Part shown: in pieces, positions 26,201 through 35,141 of the stretch | How positions within the stretch are numbered: position 1 is the stretch's first letter | Layout: each line of letters starts with the position of its first letter | DNA from: Lagopus muta | Taxonomy: Eukaryota; Chordata; Aves; Galliformes; Phasianidae | NCBI RefSeq assembly: GCF_023343835.1 | Contig: NC_064434.1 | Location: 5,747,505-5,811,504 of the forward strand | Direction of reading: 5' to 3' | Length of the DNA: 64,000 nt | Program-made: the position numbers and the translations under genes | Notes under the pieces: model-generated | Databases searched by the model: none | Told to the model about the DNA's origin: nothing | The model's input: the letters and a program-made list of their open reading frames with translations, nothing else

Positions 26201-29200
26201 ACTGTGCTGAACAACCAAAGCACTGCATTCACCCTCTTCCCCAGGCTCCGTAGAGGCACAGGTTCTGAATTATTCATTAGGCAATGAATAAAGATAATTG
26301 CAAAAGAAATAGAGTGAAGACAAACAAATGGAAACCACTGGGGCAGCCCAAATTCTGGCTGGTAGTGGCTTCTCCTGAATGGCTTGGTGTTTTTCCCTTC
26401 AGAAGATCACAGTGGGAGCTTATCATAGAATGATAGAAGCATCACAGTTGGAAAAGAGCTCACAGTCCAACCCCAGCCCACCCCATCATGCCCACTGCCC
26501 ACGTCCCTCAGTGCCACATCCCCACAGTTCTGGACCACCTCCAGGTGACCCCACCACCTCCCTGTGCAGCTGTGCCACTGCATCACTGCTCTTTTGGAGA
26601 AGAAATTGTTCCTAATATCCAACCTGAACCTCCCCTGGTACAACTTGAGGCCATCACCTCTCGTCCCATTACAGGACCAGGCAGATCAGTGCTTTCTGCC
26701 AGCTTGATGTTAATGGCAGTCTTACTGACAGTGCATTCAATCTCCTCATCCAGATCACCATTAAAGATGTTTCACAGGACTGGCCCCAGTGCTGGTCACT
26801 CATGACCGGCTGCCAGCTGTGTGGAACTCCATCCACCACCAAATGAGAGGTTTCATGGTGGAGGAGGAAACAGGGATGCACTTCAAATGCAGCAGAGCTG
26901 CAAGCAGCAGCAACTTCATCCCAGCACCTACAGCTGGTCCTGCAGGTTTGGCTGAGCTCCCAGCTGGAAACAGGAGTCCAGAAGTGTAGGTTTGCCCTTC
27001 TCAACGTAGATCACATTGGATCCCCTGGGGAGCACCCCCACAGGTGCCACACTGGGACCTGCATGCTCAACAGCATTTGGCACACATTGAGGCACCTGAA
27101 TGCCTTATGGAATGGCTACAAACACCTCATCACATCCAAGCAAGGGGTGGCTGACCACTGCAGCCCCATTTCAGTCACAAAGGGCTGCCAGCTCCACCAG
27201 TGCACATCCCCAGGTGGTCACACTGCAGACACCTCCCACACAGGGCTTGTTTTCTTAGGGCAAAAAAGCTTCAGAAAGTGATAAACAGTTTAAAAGTCTT
27301 CCAGTTCCTTTTAGGATCCTCTGTTCTCCCACCCCTGGGAATGGGTTAACTTCTGTGTGAAACACAAAATAATCAAAGGAAGCACCAGTTCTCTTTTAAA
27401 TATGTATTTCCATTTCAAATGTGACTTCTTCATAGCATCTCTATTCCCTGCTTGTGTGGGTGACTTTATTTCAATATTCTCTGGATTGTGTTCTTGGTAG
27501 TGACAGAAAGGAAGGCTGCATTTTGAAACTACACAAAGCTGGGGCTGCAGTTCCTTCTTTCAAACCCAATCCCTTCTCTTTCCCTTCCCAAGCCCGACAA
27601 TGGGAGCTGGAGGCTGATCCATCAAACTGCAGGCACCCAACACCAGGATTTGTGATATGAAGGGCTTTTACCCCATCAGGCAAGGGATCTGCAAGCACGG
27701 CACTTCTCAGTGCTGACAACACAGGTTGTTGTTTAGGAATAAAGCAGAATCACGCTGCCTGGATCACTGCCACCATGGAAATGCAGCAGGGCCACCCCAC
27801 AACGACATCCCCCCATCCCAGCCAAGGAATGGTTGGTTCAAGAGACCCGCTGGGCACCCACCAGAGAAGTGCTGGAGCACACGAAGGTGATGTCAGCACA
27901 CCTAACCTTGAGATCTTTCCCCAGCACTGCTTTTATCCCGCTGTGCTTGCACAGCGCTACGGCTGCCTTGGGAATCCCTCCACTCCATAGGGACAAGGAG
28001 AATATGTGTATGGAGAAGCATGGCAAAGGAAACCACACATGTGGGGTGGAGCAGGAGGAAAACACCGCTCGTCTTACCTCATCAAACCTGGCCTCGTCCT
28101 CACAGTTTTCCAGCACTCGGGTGTAGAAGGAGAGCCCTGTAGGAGGAGAGGAGGAGCGGGTTGGTTGTGGCAAAGTGAATGGGGGGATCTGCCCCACATC
28201 TGTCCTTTGGGATGCTGACATTTGCTTCCCCATGGAGCATCCCCCACAGATAACCCCAAATCAGTATTTGTGGTTAGAATCTACTTCACAACAGTGCAGA
28301 AGGGAAAGTTATAGAAATTCTGCTAGTCTCTCTCTGAAACAAATTGAGGTTTTTTTCCTTCTGGAAAGGAATGCTGTCTCCTAGGTAATAAAAAACACTG
28401 CTGAGCAGTCGTTGGTGCTCAGGAAAGCACAGACAACCCTAAACCAGGGTACACAGAGGCTGGGACACCACTTATTCCTATGGGATCAACTTTTATGTTG
28501 TTACAGATTGAAATATCATGCTTGCTTGGCTCGTTGTAGGGAGTGCCCAATCCCCTTGGCTGAGCCCTTTTTACTTTAACCGTCATGCAAGGAGCAAAAG
28601 AAGATCCCTTCTCCAGGTGCTGGCAGACCTTCTGCCCCATGCAGCAGCAGAGCTGGGTGAAGCAACCCCTGAAGGTGTGTGTGTGTGTCCCAAACACCTT
28701 TGGGTTGTATATTATGAATAGTTTCTTCTCTTATAGAGTGGTGATGCTCTGGCACAGCTGCCCAGGGAGGTGGTGGGGTCACCAAACCTGGAGGTGTTGC
28801 AGAACTGTGGGGATGTGGCAGTGAGGGATGTGGGCAGTGGGCATGGTGGGGTGGGCTGGGGTTGGACCTGGTGATCTGTGAGGTCTTTTCCAACCCGAAT
28901 GATTCTGTGGTTCCCTGCTCCCTGCTATCAATGCAGTGGTTTCCAGCAGGTCTCATGCCACTCAGCTCCACCTGCAGGACCGGGAATGGGGCCACCAGAT
29001 GCATGATCACAAATGTTGTTGGCTATGGGGATAAGCAGCACCTTAGCCCTGGTGTCTAAGTGCACTGAGTCTCAGAGCAAAAACTATGCTAGAAGCAAGG
29101 CAGCCTCTGGTGCATGACAAGAGTTAGTAGGGGAATCCAGCCATGGGTGCAGCAGCCCCTGTGTGTGCCTGGAGGATCCAATGAGCTGTTATCCAACAGC

Positions 29201-31275
29201 AGCCATGAACAAACTCAGATCTCATTGGGAAAGAGGAGCTGGCCCCCATGTAATGAGCAGGATGAAGACATTCCATCAGAGGACACCTCCAGCTTTCCCA
29301 TCCCCATCACCCTTCTTTCTACTGAAGCCCCTGGTTATGTTCTCATTCTTACCCCAATAGCAGCCTGCAGAGCAAGGAAAAAAAGCCCAGTTTCACCCAG
29401 ATGTGAGTGATTTCACCTGCAGAACCCAGAGCTGGGAAGCTGCAAGGGCAGCAGATGTGGGGCTTTACAGCCTGGAGAACCTGCTGGGAAGTGATCAGTG
29501 TCTTGTGAATTAGTGAAGTTCCAAACCAGCCCCATGTCTCCTAAGAAGAGTTAAGCAGCTCACAGACAAAGGACTTTGGATAAGACATCCCAACCTCCCA
29601 GGTGCAGGTGGCCCCTGGCGCTGGGTCTCCTGGGTGCCCAGTGAGTCCAGTCCTATGCCATGGTGGGAGGAGAGCCCCTGATGCTTGGGGTTGGATACTG
29701 GCTGCAAGGAGCACCAGAAGAAGAGCACTGCCATGCTCCAGCACAGTGTTGCTCTGCAAATGCCTTCTGCAAGACCCACCAGTTGCTGTGTGCTGTGTGA
29801 AGGGATTGTGGTTTTGCTCAGAGATGCAATACAGGGGATTGAAGAAGGTACACTTGGCTGAGATAGCTGGGGACCAGAAATGATCTGCACCAGGATGGGC
29901 TGTGGGGGACACCTTGCTCCAGTTGTGGGACTGTTTAAAGGGGTGTCTCCAGAGTCACTGGGGAAAAGAAAGAGACTCTTCCCACAAGACTTCAGCCCAA
30001 AAACTAAGCGTCCATGTTGGGATGCTCCCTTGAGTCCGGCACTGAGGTCACAGAACACCAGGACCCTGATATGGTGAGATTGCTGGGTCCCTCTGGTTCC
30101 CTTCTGCCCTCAGCAGGGCCACCCAGGGCAGGGTGACCAGCACCACAGCCAGGAGCTGTTGGGGACCCCCAAGGAGGAGATTCCACAGCCAATCTGGGCA
30201 AAACCAACAGGACCAAAAACACAAACAGCTTCACAGCAGCTATGAACTCCCTATACCCTGACTCTGCTCCTTGCTCCCAAATGATTATGGGGCAAGGGGA
30301 AAACAAAGGCTGAGCCTCAGAGATGCTGGCCACAAGTAAGCACTAAATACCAAGGAGTAGACCAGCTTGATAGAAAGACCATATTGCTGCTGCACTCTGA
30401 GCTCCTTCCCCCTATGTGATGCAAATGCAACATCTGGCCCAGGAATGAGGCACAGGCTGTAGCTGATGGGTAAACCCTTGTTCCCGCCTCCCTGTTAGTA
30501 ACACACACAAAATCCTTGGTGTTTCAGAAAAAATACCTTCCCATAAAGATTGTACAACTTTGGTATCATCCCAGAGTGATCATCCCAGTCCCTGCCCTAC
30601 AGCGGGGCAATGCAGCCCCACACAAGATCCTGTCCCAGCTTCACACCAGACCCAAGGATTGCTCCCCCTGAGGTTTAGACAGCTACAACCTCAGGATCCA
30701 ACCCTGCTGGGTCTGATCACTGGGAGCTTCTCCTCTCAGACTGGGTTTGATGGTGACATTGAGTGTCCTGGTCACGAATCCCATGGGTCCTTAGGGTGGG
30801 CAGAGGGAGCAGAGGGAGAAGCATCCCCAAACAGCATACAGAGGTGATCTCTGCTCTATGCATGAGGCTAAGCACCCTGTTTGCCCAGCAGCTGATGGCA
30901 GCAGGCTGCCAGGCAAAACATTCCAGCACAGGGGAAGGAAGCACTGTTCTGAAGTTTGGTGTGACAGCAATTCTCTGAGCGGGAGGAAAACAGGGATGGG
31001 AACATGGAGGGGGGGGGGCGTAGCAAGGGAGCATCCCAAAGTGGGCTTCATCCCCCTTTTTCCCAGTGCATAAACCCCTCTCCCCAGGGCAGTGAGGGCT
31101 CACACCCCTTCCCTTCCTAAGTGCAACCACTGGGGAGCATGAGGTGCAGCCCATCCCGGGACACATCCCCTCCAGCACTGCCCCCCCTCCCCGTACCTCG
31201 GAAAGCCGCTTTGGCGATGCGATCTGCTCTGCCGCGGAGGCCGGAGACGGTGCGGAGCTGCAGCTGCAGAGCCAT
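5050..31275 (-). CDS. OTOF: Otoferlin, 5' portion (exons 1-5), gene continues off left edge
   Basis: Otoferlin is a multi-C2, tail-anchored ferlin needed for Ca2+-triggered vesicle fusion and replenishment at inner-ear hair-cell ribbon synapses. Seen here: five minus-strand exons (31275-31197, 28136-28078, 23199-23111, 8709-8610, 5261-5050). They join in one frame, with GT donors and AG acceptors throughout, to give 179 complete codons plus two bases. The start [16 protein letters not shown] and the motifs [43 protein letters not shown] and DTLIDDNN follow mammalian otoferlin almost residue for residue. Exon 1 plus 2 gives 46 codons, as in human. This covers the C2A domain (about residues 1-123) and the beginning of the linker to C2B. 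FER1L6, the closest paralogue, lacks this N-terminal C2A, and dysferlin/myoferlin differ at the start, so OTOF is the clear assignment. C2B onward, FerA/FerB and the membrane anchor are not in the window. Confidence 0.96.
5262..8609 (-). other. OTOF intron 4
   Basis: 3348 bp between exons 4 and 5. It contains one CR1 fragment (7562-7742), a short (GTTT)n near 6010-6035 and otherwise no feature I recognise. No extra exon with otoferlin similarity is visible. Confidence 0.85.
7562..7742 (-). mobile_element. CR1 3'-end fragment
   Basis: The reverse-complement CR1 tail (CATAGAATCATAG, then AGGTTGGAAAAGACC) is followed by the typical 3' UTR through CCTCCCTGGGCATCCATTCCA, where it is truncated. 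It differs from the copy at 17836 at about four positions in 165 bp, so both are young or from one subfamily. Confidence 0.92.
8610..8709 (-). CDS. OTOF: OTOF exon 4
   Basis: 100 nt: the last base of codon 76 plus codons 77-109. Its acceptor ends CGTAG and its donor is GTAGGT. It encodes [20 protein letters not shown] and then MDTLIDDNN, the C-terminal strands of C2A. The length is not a multiple of three, so loss or skipping of this exon would shift the frame. Two near-identical CR1 copies lie on either side of it (7562-7742 and 17836-18070). Confidence 0.96.
9196..9305 (+). mobile_element. Old CR1 tail
   Basis: A divergent match to the CR1 stretch that reads CTGCAGGTGA..., then GGACTAGA..ACTCCAGA and a decayed tail ending near GATCCTATAAC. 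It is weak and clearly old. Confidence 0.5.
11570..12395 (-). mobile_element. CR1, longest copy in the window (~0.8 kb)
   Basis: It starts with the inverted tail (AGAATCACAGAACCATAGGGG) and runs through the CR1 3' UTR into the older 3' body. Recognisable CR1 phrases include GATCAGATCCCCTCTTAGCC, CTGGGCTCAGTGCTCCAGAT, CCCAGGTCCTTCCCTGCAGA and TTGTTGAACCTCATCACGTT. It is broken and encodes no reverse transcriptase. It contains a private 11-bp tandem expansion at 12169-12245. Confidence 0.93.
12169..12245. repeat. 11-bp minisatellite inside a CR1
   Basis: Six to seven consecutive 11-bp units: CAACCTTTGAT, CAACTGTTAGT, CAATTGCTGGT, CAACCTTTGGT, GAACCGTCGGT, CGACCATTGGT, CGATTGGAACC. Other CR1 copies have only about one such unit here, just before CCCAGGTCCTT. 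Confidence 0.85.
12575..12816 (+). mobile_element. CR1 3'-end fragment
   Basis: CR1 variant phrases AGAGGGTGGTGGGCATGGCA and GTTTGGGTTGGGTGGTCCT, then CAATGATCCCTATGAATCC, ending with the tail TATAATTCTGTGATTCTAA. It is the same subfamily as the copy at 47551. Confidence 0.85.
13870..13948 (+). mobile_element. CR1 terminal fragment
   Basis: GGTGGACAGTTGGACTAAGG, then GATCTTTTCCAACCTTTAATG and the tail TCTATGATTCTAG. Only the last ~80 bp of the element is kept. Confidence 0.8.
13978..14018. repeat. T-rich low-complexity tract
   Basis: Runs of T interrupted by single A or C, about 41 bp, starting shortly after the CR1 tail at 13948. It reads as a lysine run on the minus strand and is not coding. 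Confidence 0.8.
14225..14405 (+). mobile_element. CR1 3'-end fragment
   Basis: Contains GGATGTGGCTCTGGGCAGCC, GGTTGGCGACCCTGCACACA and TTTTCAACCCAGGCC, with the tail ATTCTATGATTCTGTGATTC. It is a typical well-preserved avian CR1 terminus. Confidence 0.92.
15100..15235 (-). mobile_element. CR1 3'-end fragment
   Basis: Reverse-complement CR1: CATTCAGGTAGGAAAAGAAC, then CCATGCCCACTGACCCTCAG and CCACATCCCCACAGCTCTGG. The tail itself is eroded. Confidence 0.8.
16370..16545 (-). mobile_element. CR1 3'-end fragment
   Basis: Begins GAATCATAGAATCCTTAGAG, TTGGAAGGGACTTTTGAAGT, and continues with decayed UTR sequence (CCCCTGCAGTGAGCAGGGAC) before fading. Confidence 0.8.
17836..18070 (-). mobile_element. 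CR1 3'-end fragment
   Basis: Three tail repeats (AGAATCATAGAATCATAGAA), then AGGTTGGAAAAGACCTC and the same UTR as the copy at 7562, but extending further, into CTTCCTCATGTCCAGCCTGA. Together the two flank OTOF exon 4 in the same orientation. Confidence 0.93.
18790..18860. promoter_or_regulatory. Candidate intronic element: E-box next to POU-IV-like site
   Basis: Within unique intron sequence, an E-box CAGCTG (18832-18837) lies 3 bp from GTTAATTATTCAC (18841-18853). The reverse complement of the latter, GTGAATAATTAAC, resembles the POU4 homeodomain consensus ATGMATAATTAATG as I recall it. A CAGGTGTC and a CTTTGAT (TCF-like) lie just before. Hair cells use ATOH1 (E-box) and POU4F3, which is why this is worth listing, but short motifs arise by chance and there is no functional evidence in the sequence. 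Confidence 0.25.
19722..20230 (-). mobile_element. CR1, decayed ~0.5 kb copy
   Basis: Inverted tail AGAATCATTTGAGTTGGAAG, a poorly matching middle, then clear CR1 body phrases: GGGATGAGGCACCCACAGCT, CTCAAGGTTGAAGGCCCCTA, CAGCCCTCTGAGCATCCTCG and TCTGGAACAGCTCCATATCT. Confidence 0.75.
21575..21781 (-). mobile_element. CR1 3'-end fragment
   Basis: GGAAACGTAGAACTATTCAG, TTGGAAAAGACCTCTCAG, CCCAGCCACCCCATGTCCAC and CCATGGTTCTGGAACACCTC, ending at GAAGAAATGTTTCCTAG. A second CR1 head begins directly at its end. Confidence 0.9.
21782..21860 (-). mobile_element. Second CR1 tail abutting the previous copy
   Basis: AGAATCATAGAATTGTAGAG followed by GGTTGGATGAGGTCTC and a short decayed remainder. Two CR1 termini in the same orientation with no spacer. 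Confidence 0.75.
23111..23199 (-). CDS. OTOF: OTOF exon 3
   Basis: 89 nt: codons 47-75 plus two bases. Acceptor CTCCACAG, donor GTGAGA. It encodes [20 protein letters not shown] followed by FNYSKVFTN. This is the central beta-sandwich of C2A and is nearly identical to mammalian otoferlin. Confidence 0.96.
23399..23470. repeat. Compound GT / poly-T microsatellite
   Basis: (GT)n, then a T14 run, then a second (GT)n and T9. Low complexity only. Confidence 0.85.
24012..24272 (+). mobile_element. CR1 terminus in two tandem copies
   Basis: A first copy ends TTCCAACCTTAAGGGTTCTA TGGTTCTG at about 24170. A second ~98-bp copy starts at AGGGACACGGTCAGTGGTCA and ends CTCCAACCTCAATGATTCTG ATTCTGTGATT. 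Both are plus orientation and the second lacks the upstream part of the element. Confidence 0.85.
26424..26850 (-). mobile_element. CR1 fragment (~0.43 kb)
   Basis: Inverted tail TCATAGAATGATAGAAGCAT, the UTR through GAAATTGTTCCTAATATCCA and ACTTGAGGCCATCACCTCTC, then older body sequence (ACTGGCCCCAGTGCTGGTCA, GGAACTCCATCCACCACC). Non-coding. Confidence 0.88.
28078..28136 (-). CDS. OTOF: OTOF exon 2
   Basis: 59 nt completing codons 27-46 of C2A. Acceptor CTCCTACAG, donor GTAAGA. It encodes a segment ending [18 protein letters not shown]; human has [18 protein letters not shown]. It ends in phase 0, so exon 3 starts on a full codon. The aspartate-poor character of this stretch agrees with the published view that otoferlin C2A lacks a full Ca2+-binding loop. 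Confidence 0.95.
28137..31196 (-). other. OTOF intron 1
   Basis: 3060 bp between exons 1 and 2. It contains one CR1 (28710-28913), a short GT run (28676-28689) and otherwise unique GC-rich sequence with no recognisable exon. Confidence 0.85.
28710..28913 (+). mobile_element. CR1 3'-end fragment
   Basis: AGTTTCTTCTCTTATAGAGT, CTCTGGCACAGCTGCCCAGG, GGAGGTGTTGCAGAACTGTG, then TTTTCCAACCCGAATGATTC TGTGG. Antisense to OTOF. Confidence 0.92.
31197..31275 (-). CDS. OTOF: OTOF exon 1 (coding part)
   Basis: 79 nt: codons 1-26 plus one base. The ATG sits in a strong Kozak context (A at -3, G at +4). The encoded [19 protein letters not shown] matches the first strand of C2A in otoferlin, where mammals have MALLIHLKTVSELRGRGDR. 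The donor is GTACGG. The codon split after one base joins with exon 2 to give Gly. The start is fixed by homology and by the in-frame match from residue 1. The 5' UTR extent and transcription start are not visible. Confidence 0.95.
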
Positions 31276-31317
31276 GGTGTGGGGCAAGGCGTGGGGATGG
31301 GTGCAACGCTGAGGGTA

Positions 31318-31377
31318 ATGCTCGGTGCAGTGCTCGGTGCAATGCTCGGTGCAGTGCTCGGTGCAGTGCTCACCGCG
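31318..31377. repeat. 12-bp tandem repeat
   Basis: Four near-perfect units alternating ATGCTCGGTGCA and GTGCTCGGTGCA, plus one degenerate unit. It lies 43-102 bp upstream of the OTOF ATG, so probably in the 5' UTR or core promoter. The plus-strand frame across it is an artefact. Confidence 0.9.
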
Positions 31378-31498
31378 CTCCCAGCTGTGCTCCGAGGCAC
31401 AACGCGATGCACCCCCCCCCCCTCCTCCAGCACCGAATTCTTCAATTATTCAGCAGCAGCACCGCCTTCCCCTTCCCTCCCTGGAGAAGGAGGTGGTT

Positions 31499-31513
31499 GG
31501 GGGGGGGGGGGGG
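31499..31513. repeat. G15 homopolymer (with C11 at 31412)
   Basis: Uninterrupted run of 15 G upstream of OTOF, and C11 about 80 bp nearer the gene. Such runs are prone to assembly error. Confidence 0.9.
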
Positions 31514-32821
31514 AGCGGGCTGCGGGAATCGCCCCCCTTCTGTTGTTAGGGATTGGGAGAGGGACTCCATTGGGGGAAACTGAGGCAGTGCTCCCCCTGG
31601 GAATGAAGCATCAACCTGGGAGCACTGCAAGCTGGAACCTGGGGGTCAACCATATCACTGGGAGAGGACATGGGGAGTGCATGACAAGGGGCATAGATAA
31701 CAGCTTGACAGTGTGGGCTCGGTATGTAGAGGGTCGTGCCTGGTAAGGCTGCACATCGTGCTGTTCTTGGAACCTTAAACTCATCCTTTATTTTGAGGAA
31801 GCCAATCAGCGAGCACGGAGACAGGGCTGTGAGCCCAACACATCTTGCTTCCTGCTTGGAAATTTCCCAGAAAAGCCCATTTGTGGTGAGGAGTGAACCC
31901 AAGAGGGCTTCAGCATTGTCGGGGAGAGACAAGTGAGGGTGAAACCTCAATAAATGAGTAATAAAGCCCTGGAAATGAGGCATATCCTTCCATTTACATT
32001 TGTCTTACCAGTGGAAAAGATCCCTGTGCTCGTTCCCAAGTGCGTGAGATTGTGGGGATAAATAGTGCTCGTTAGGCTCAAACTGCATGATAGTTTTTGG
32101 TTCCCAGTTGGTCTTCCTTTGCTGAGCTGCACGAAGCAGTGCTGCATCTGCAGCCCATACACCTTCCAGACCACATAGCTAATTAGAAACCTCTTGCTCA
32201 ACAGCAGAAAGCTGATAGCGAGGTACGCTCAGCGAGAGGTGCGTTGGCTGGGGATGCTCATGGAACAGTGCAGGTGGGTGGTGCAAGGTGGGCACCTGAG
32301 AGCTGCACCAGCTTTGAGAGAGGGACCTGATGAGGAATGGGTCTGCTCACTCCTGGTCTTTATTTATATGGAATCCCAAGGCAGGGTTTAATTCTACTGC
32401 TGGGAAATGGCAGGCGGAGGGCTCGTGGGGAGTGGTGAAGCTTGGCGTTACCCTCAGACTCAGGGCAAAGTAAGAAAGTAGAAATTAGGATAGAAGATGA
32501 TGTGCACACGTTGCTGTTTGTCCTCCCTGGGGATCCCCAAAGCCTCAGGTGCTGAGGGACCCGAGGGCCCCAGGGGTATTTCCAGCCCCAGCCACTTGTG
32601 GGCTTTGGGGTACATGGGAGCACATCTGTAGCTCTCCCGGATGGGCTGTATCCACATCTCTGCACAGTGCTGCTGATGCTTGTCTGCTCAGAACTAAAGG
32701 TGCCTCTGGAGTTCAGTGCTCCTTTGGGTGGGGGAAGATCTCCACCTGCAGCCGTGGGGATTTGTCTATCCGTGGCACAGTGAAATCGGGTAATGAAGAC
32801 AAGCAGGAGCAACACGTCCCT

Positions 32822-32956
32822 GGAGGCACTCAAGGTGAGGCTGGATGGGGTTCTGAGCACCTGGCGGAGCTGTGGGCGTCCCTGTTCATTGCAGGGGACT
32901 TGGACCACGTGGCCTTTAATGGCCCCTTCCAACTCTAACCATTCTATGTCTCTATA
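32822..32956 (+). mobile_element. CR1 terminal fragment
   Basis: GGCACTCAAGGTGAGGCTGG, GGCGTCCCTGTTCATTGCAG, CCTTCCAACTCTAACC, then ATTCTATGTCTCTAT. Same subfamily as 39617. Confidence 0.85.
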
Positions 32957-34265
32957 CAGGGCAATAACACAGGAACCCAATTGTGAAGAAGCCAACGCAG
33001 ACTGTCAAGGTACGGTGGATCCAAGTCTGGGAAAGGAAGGATCTGCCTGCGGTTCCAAACACAGATTTCAGTTTTCATGATGTCTCTGCATTTTTCACAT
33101 TGCTGCATGTGAATAGAATTGCACGCCCACCTCTGAATCACCAATGACTTTTCGTATTTACCGTGGTCTTACACCAGAGCTAAAGAGGAAAGTGTGGCTT
33201 CACGGGGCAGGATCAGGCCATAACCAGTCTCCCTACAGCTCCTGTGGCACCGATATCCATTACAATAAATCCAACCTAACACACAGTGATCCCAAAGCAA
33301 TCACCGCTCTTACGATGATGCTACAGAACTTTAAGTCCAAAATTAATGAAATTTTCTCTTCCTCCTTTTCTCTCATTTTTTTTTTCCAGCTCTTCTCCTC
33401 CTACGCTTGGGGAAAAAAAATCATTATCAGCCTCCCCCTTTGTCAAACCATTAAAAGCCTTGATATTAATTACAGCGAGTTGCTGTGTTTTTCTGTTCCC
33501 TGCTGTTGTGGGCAGCACCAGCACCTCATCCCTGCAAACGAGAATTGCTCTGCTCCCAGTCCCCACCTTTCCCATCTCTTCCCAAATTGCTGCAAGCTGC
33601 CGGCCCCCCTGCACTGAACCTCTTCCATGCTGAAGGGTTTGGGGGATGCAACTGTCATGTGTGAGGCGTTGTGGGATAATCACTTATCACAGCAATATCT
33701 GTAATTCTGAGTGCTGCAGTGGGCGGCTCTTGCATGTGTGTGTGTTGGTCTTGGGAAGAAAAGGGGGAAATGCTGTGGAAGCAGTTTCTGTATGTAAGCA
33801 GAAGGGTGAGAAAATGCAAGGGCTTGCTAAGAAACCTTTCCAAAGGAAGTGAGTGCCTGCACAAAGGAAGTGGTACTCATGTGTACCACTGAGTTCTGCA
33901 GGCTGTGCATCCCACAGCTGCAAGGATGGCAAAACCTTCACAGAGCTCCAGAGAAGGGGAAATATCTGCTGGGAAGAGCTGCTCTGGGCATGCATTGGAG
34001 TCCCAGGCTCTCCACCACGTTCTGCAGTGCTTTATTTGCAGAGGAAACTGCTGCAGAATAGAGGTGCCATGGCCAACAGCCTTTGGCCTTCCCACCCTGG
34101 CTGTAGGAACCCTGCTCCCCTGCCAACCAGAGGCTTCAAGGAGTGCAGCACAGCTCTGGCTCTTGGTAAATCCATTTGGTCTTTTGCATCACTTTTCATT
34201 TTCTTTCTCTTCTGCCTCTGGTATCCTCTGAGGCAGATTGGAAAGCTGTGGTTGCAAGCCCTTCC

Positions 34266-34300
34266 ACCAAATAGCCTTCCAAATAGCCAAATAGCCAAAT
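34266..34300. repeat. CCAAATAG short tandem repeat
   Basis: Several imperfect copies of CCAAATAG in about 35 bp. Confidence 0.6.
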
Positions 34301-34449
34301 TCCAAATGCCAGAGCTGTACTTGTTACTCAGCAGTGCAGTAGCTTCCTCAATGGGTGGATTTTTTTTAATTATTTTTCTCCTTTTTTTTTTTTTAACAGA
34401 TTTTGACATAGATATCCTTGCATTTTCTTGAATTCAGTACAACCACCAT

Positions 34450-34531
34450 GAGCATGGTGGTGATGGATTGATGGTAGGACACAGCGATCTCAGAGGTCTT
34501 TTCCAAACCTCCTTGGTTCTACAATTCAATG
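34450..34531 (+). mobile_element. CR1 terminal fragment
   Basis: GGTGGTGATGGATTGATGGT, GATCTCAGAGGTCTTTTCCA, then a tail GGTTCTACAATTCAATG. Confidence 0.75.
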
Positions 34532-34779
34532 AACCCAGCTTTCCTAATCCAGAAGCAGGCTGTCAGGATGCACAATGCTTTCCCAGGAGGGATCTCCCAT
34601 AGCAAAGACCGTGTGTAAACCCCATCTGCATTTCCCACCAGTCCTGCATTGGCTGAATGGGGCAAAATGGAAAATAATTGAGCAGTTCAGGCCACGCTCT
34701 GGTCGGTCAGGATGTACTGACAGAAGTTCTCATTGTCTGGGTTCCAATTTTGTTTCCTTTTCCTTTTCATGTCATTCTT

Positions 34780-34886
34780 TTATTATTATTTATTTAGCTA
34801 TCCATTCGTTTCTTTATTCCTTCATCCCTTCCTCCATTCATTTGTTCCTTCCTTCATTCATTTGTTCCTTCATTCATCCGTTTCTT
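34780..34886. repeat. TTCC/TTCA/TTTA tetranucleotide microsatellite
   Basis: An ATT-rich start followed by repeated CATTCATTTGTTCCTTC units, about 107 bp in all. Confidence 0.85.
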
Positions 34887-35049
34887 TGCAATATCTCAGA
34901 CCTCAGGCCAAGATGCAAATAAAGAGCAGCCCCTCTAGTTCCCACACATCCCCATGATTGAGTGCTCATCCTTGCAGGTCCACTGGGATTGTTTTAATTG
35001 AATGTGCATCCGTCTGCTTCTGCAATTGCTTTTACATTGGTTCTCCATT

Positions 35050-35141
35050 AGCAATTGGCGACCCTGCACATAGCAAGGGGTTTGAAATTTGATTTCATTG
35101 TGATCCCTTTCAACCCAGGCCATTCTGTGATTCGATGATTC
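35050..35141 (+). mobile_element. CR1 terminal fragment
   Basis: AATTGGCGACCCTGCACATA, GATCCCTTTCAACCCAGGCC and the tail ATTCTGTGATTCGATGATTC. Confidence 0.9.

Larger units (their letters stand above)
23200..28077 (-). other. OTOF intron 2
   Basis: 4878 bp. It holds GT/T microsatellites at 23.4 kb, a doubled CR1 tail at 24.0-24.3 kb, a longer CR1 at 26.4-26.9 kb and an isolated ATGAATAATT (minus strand, 26268-26277). No other coding segment was recognised. Confidence 0.85.
31276..31520 (-). promoter_or_regulatory. GC/CpG-rich segment upstream of the OTOF start (probable 5' UTR and proximal promoter)
   Basis: CpG-rich sequence directly 5' of the OTOF ATG on the minus strand. It contains a 12-bp repeat (31318-31377), an E-box CAGCTG (31382-31387), a C11 run (31412-31422), a TGAATAATT core on the minus strand (31444-31452) similar to POU4 sites, and a G15 run (31499-31513). 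No TATA box is evident. The promoter role is inferred only from position and composition. Confidence 0.45.

Noticed and set aside
29510..30058. 182-codon minus-strand frame in OTOF intron 1
   Set aside because: No similarity to any family I know, no splice logic with OTOF exons, GC-rich background.
31144..31746. 200-codon plus-strand open frame
   Set aside because: Antisense to OTOF exon 1 and through a 12-bp repeat and homopolymer runs; composition explains it.
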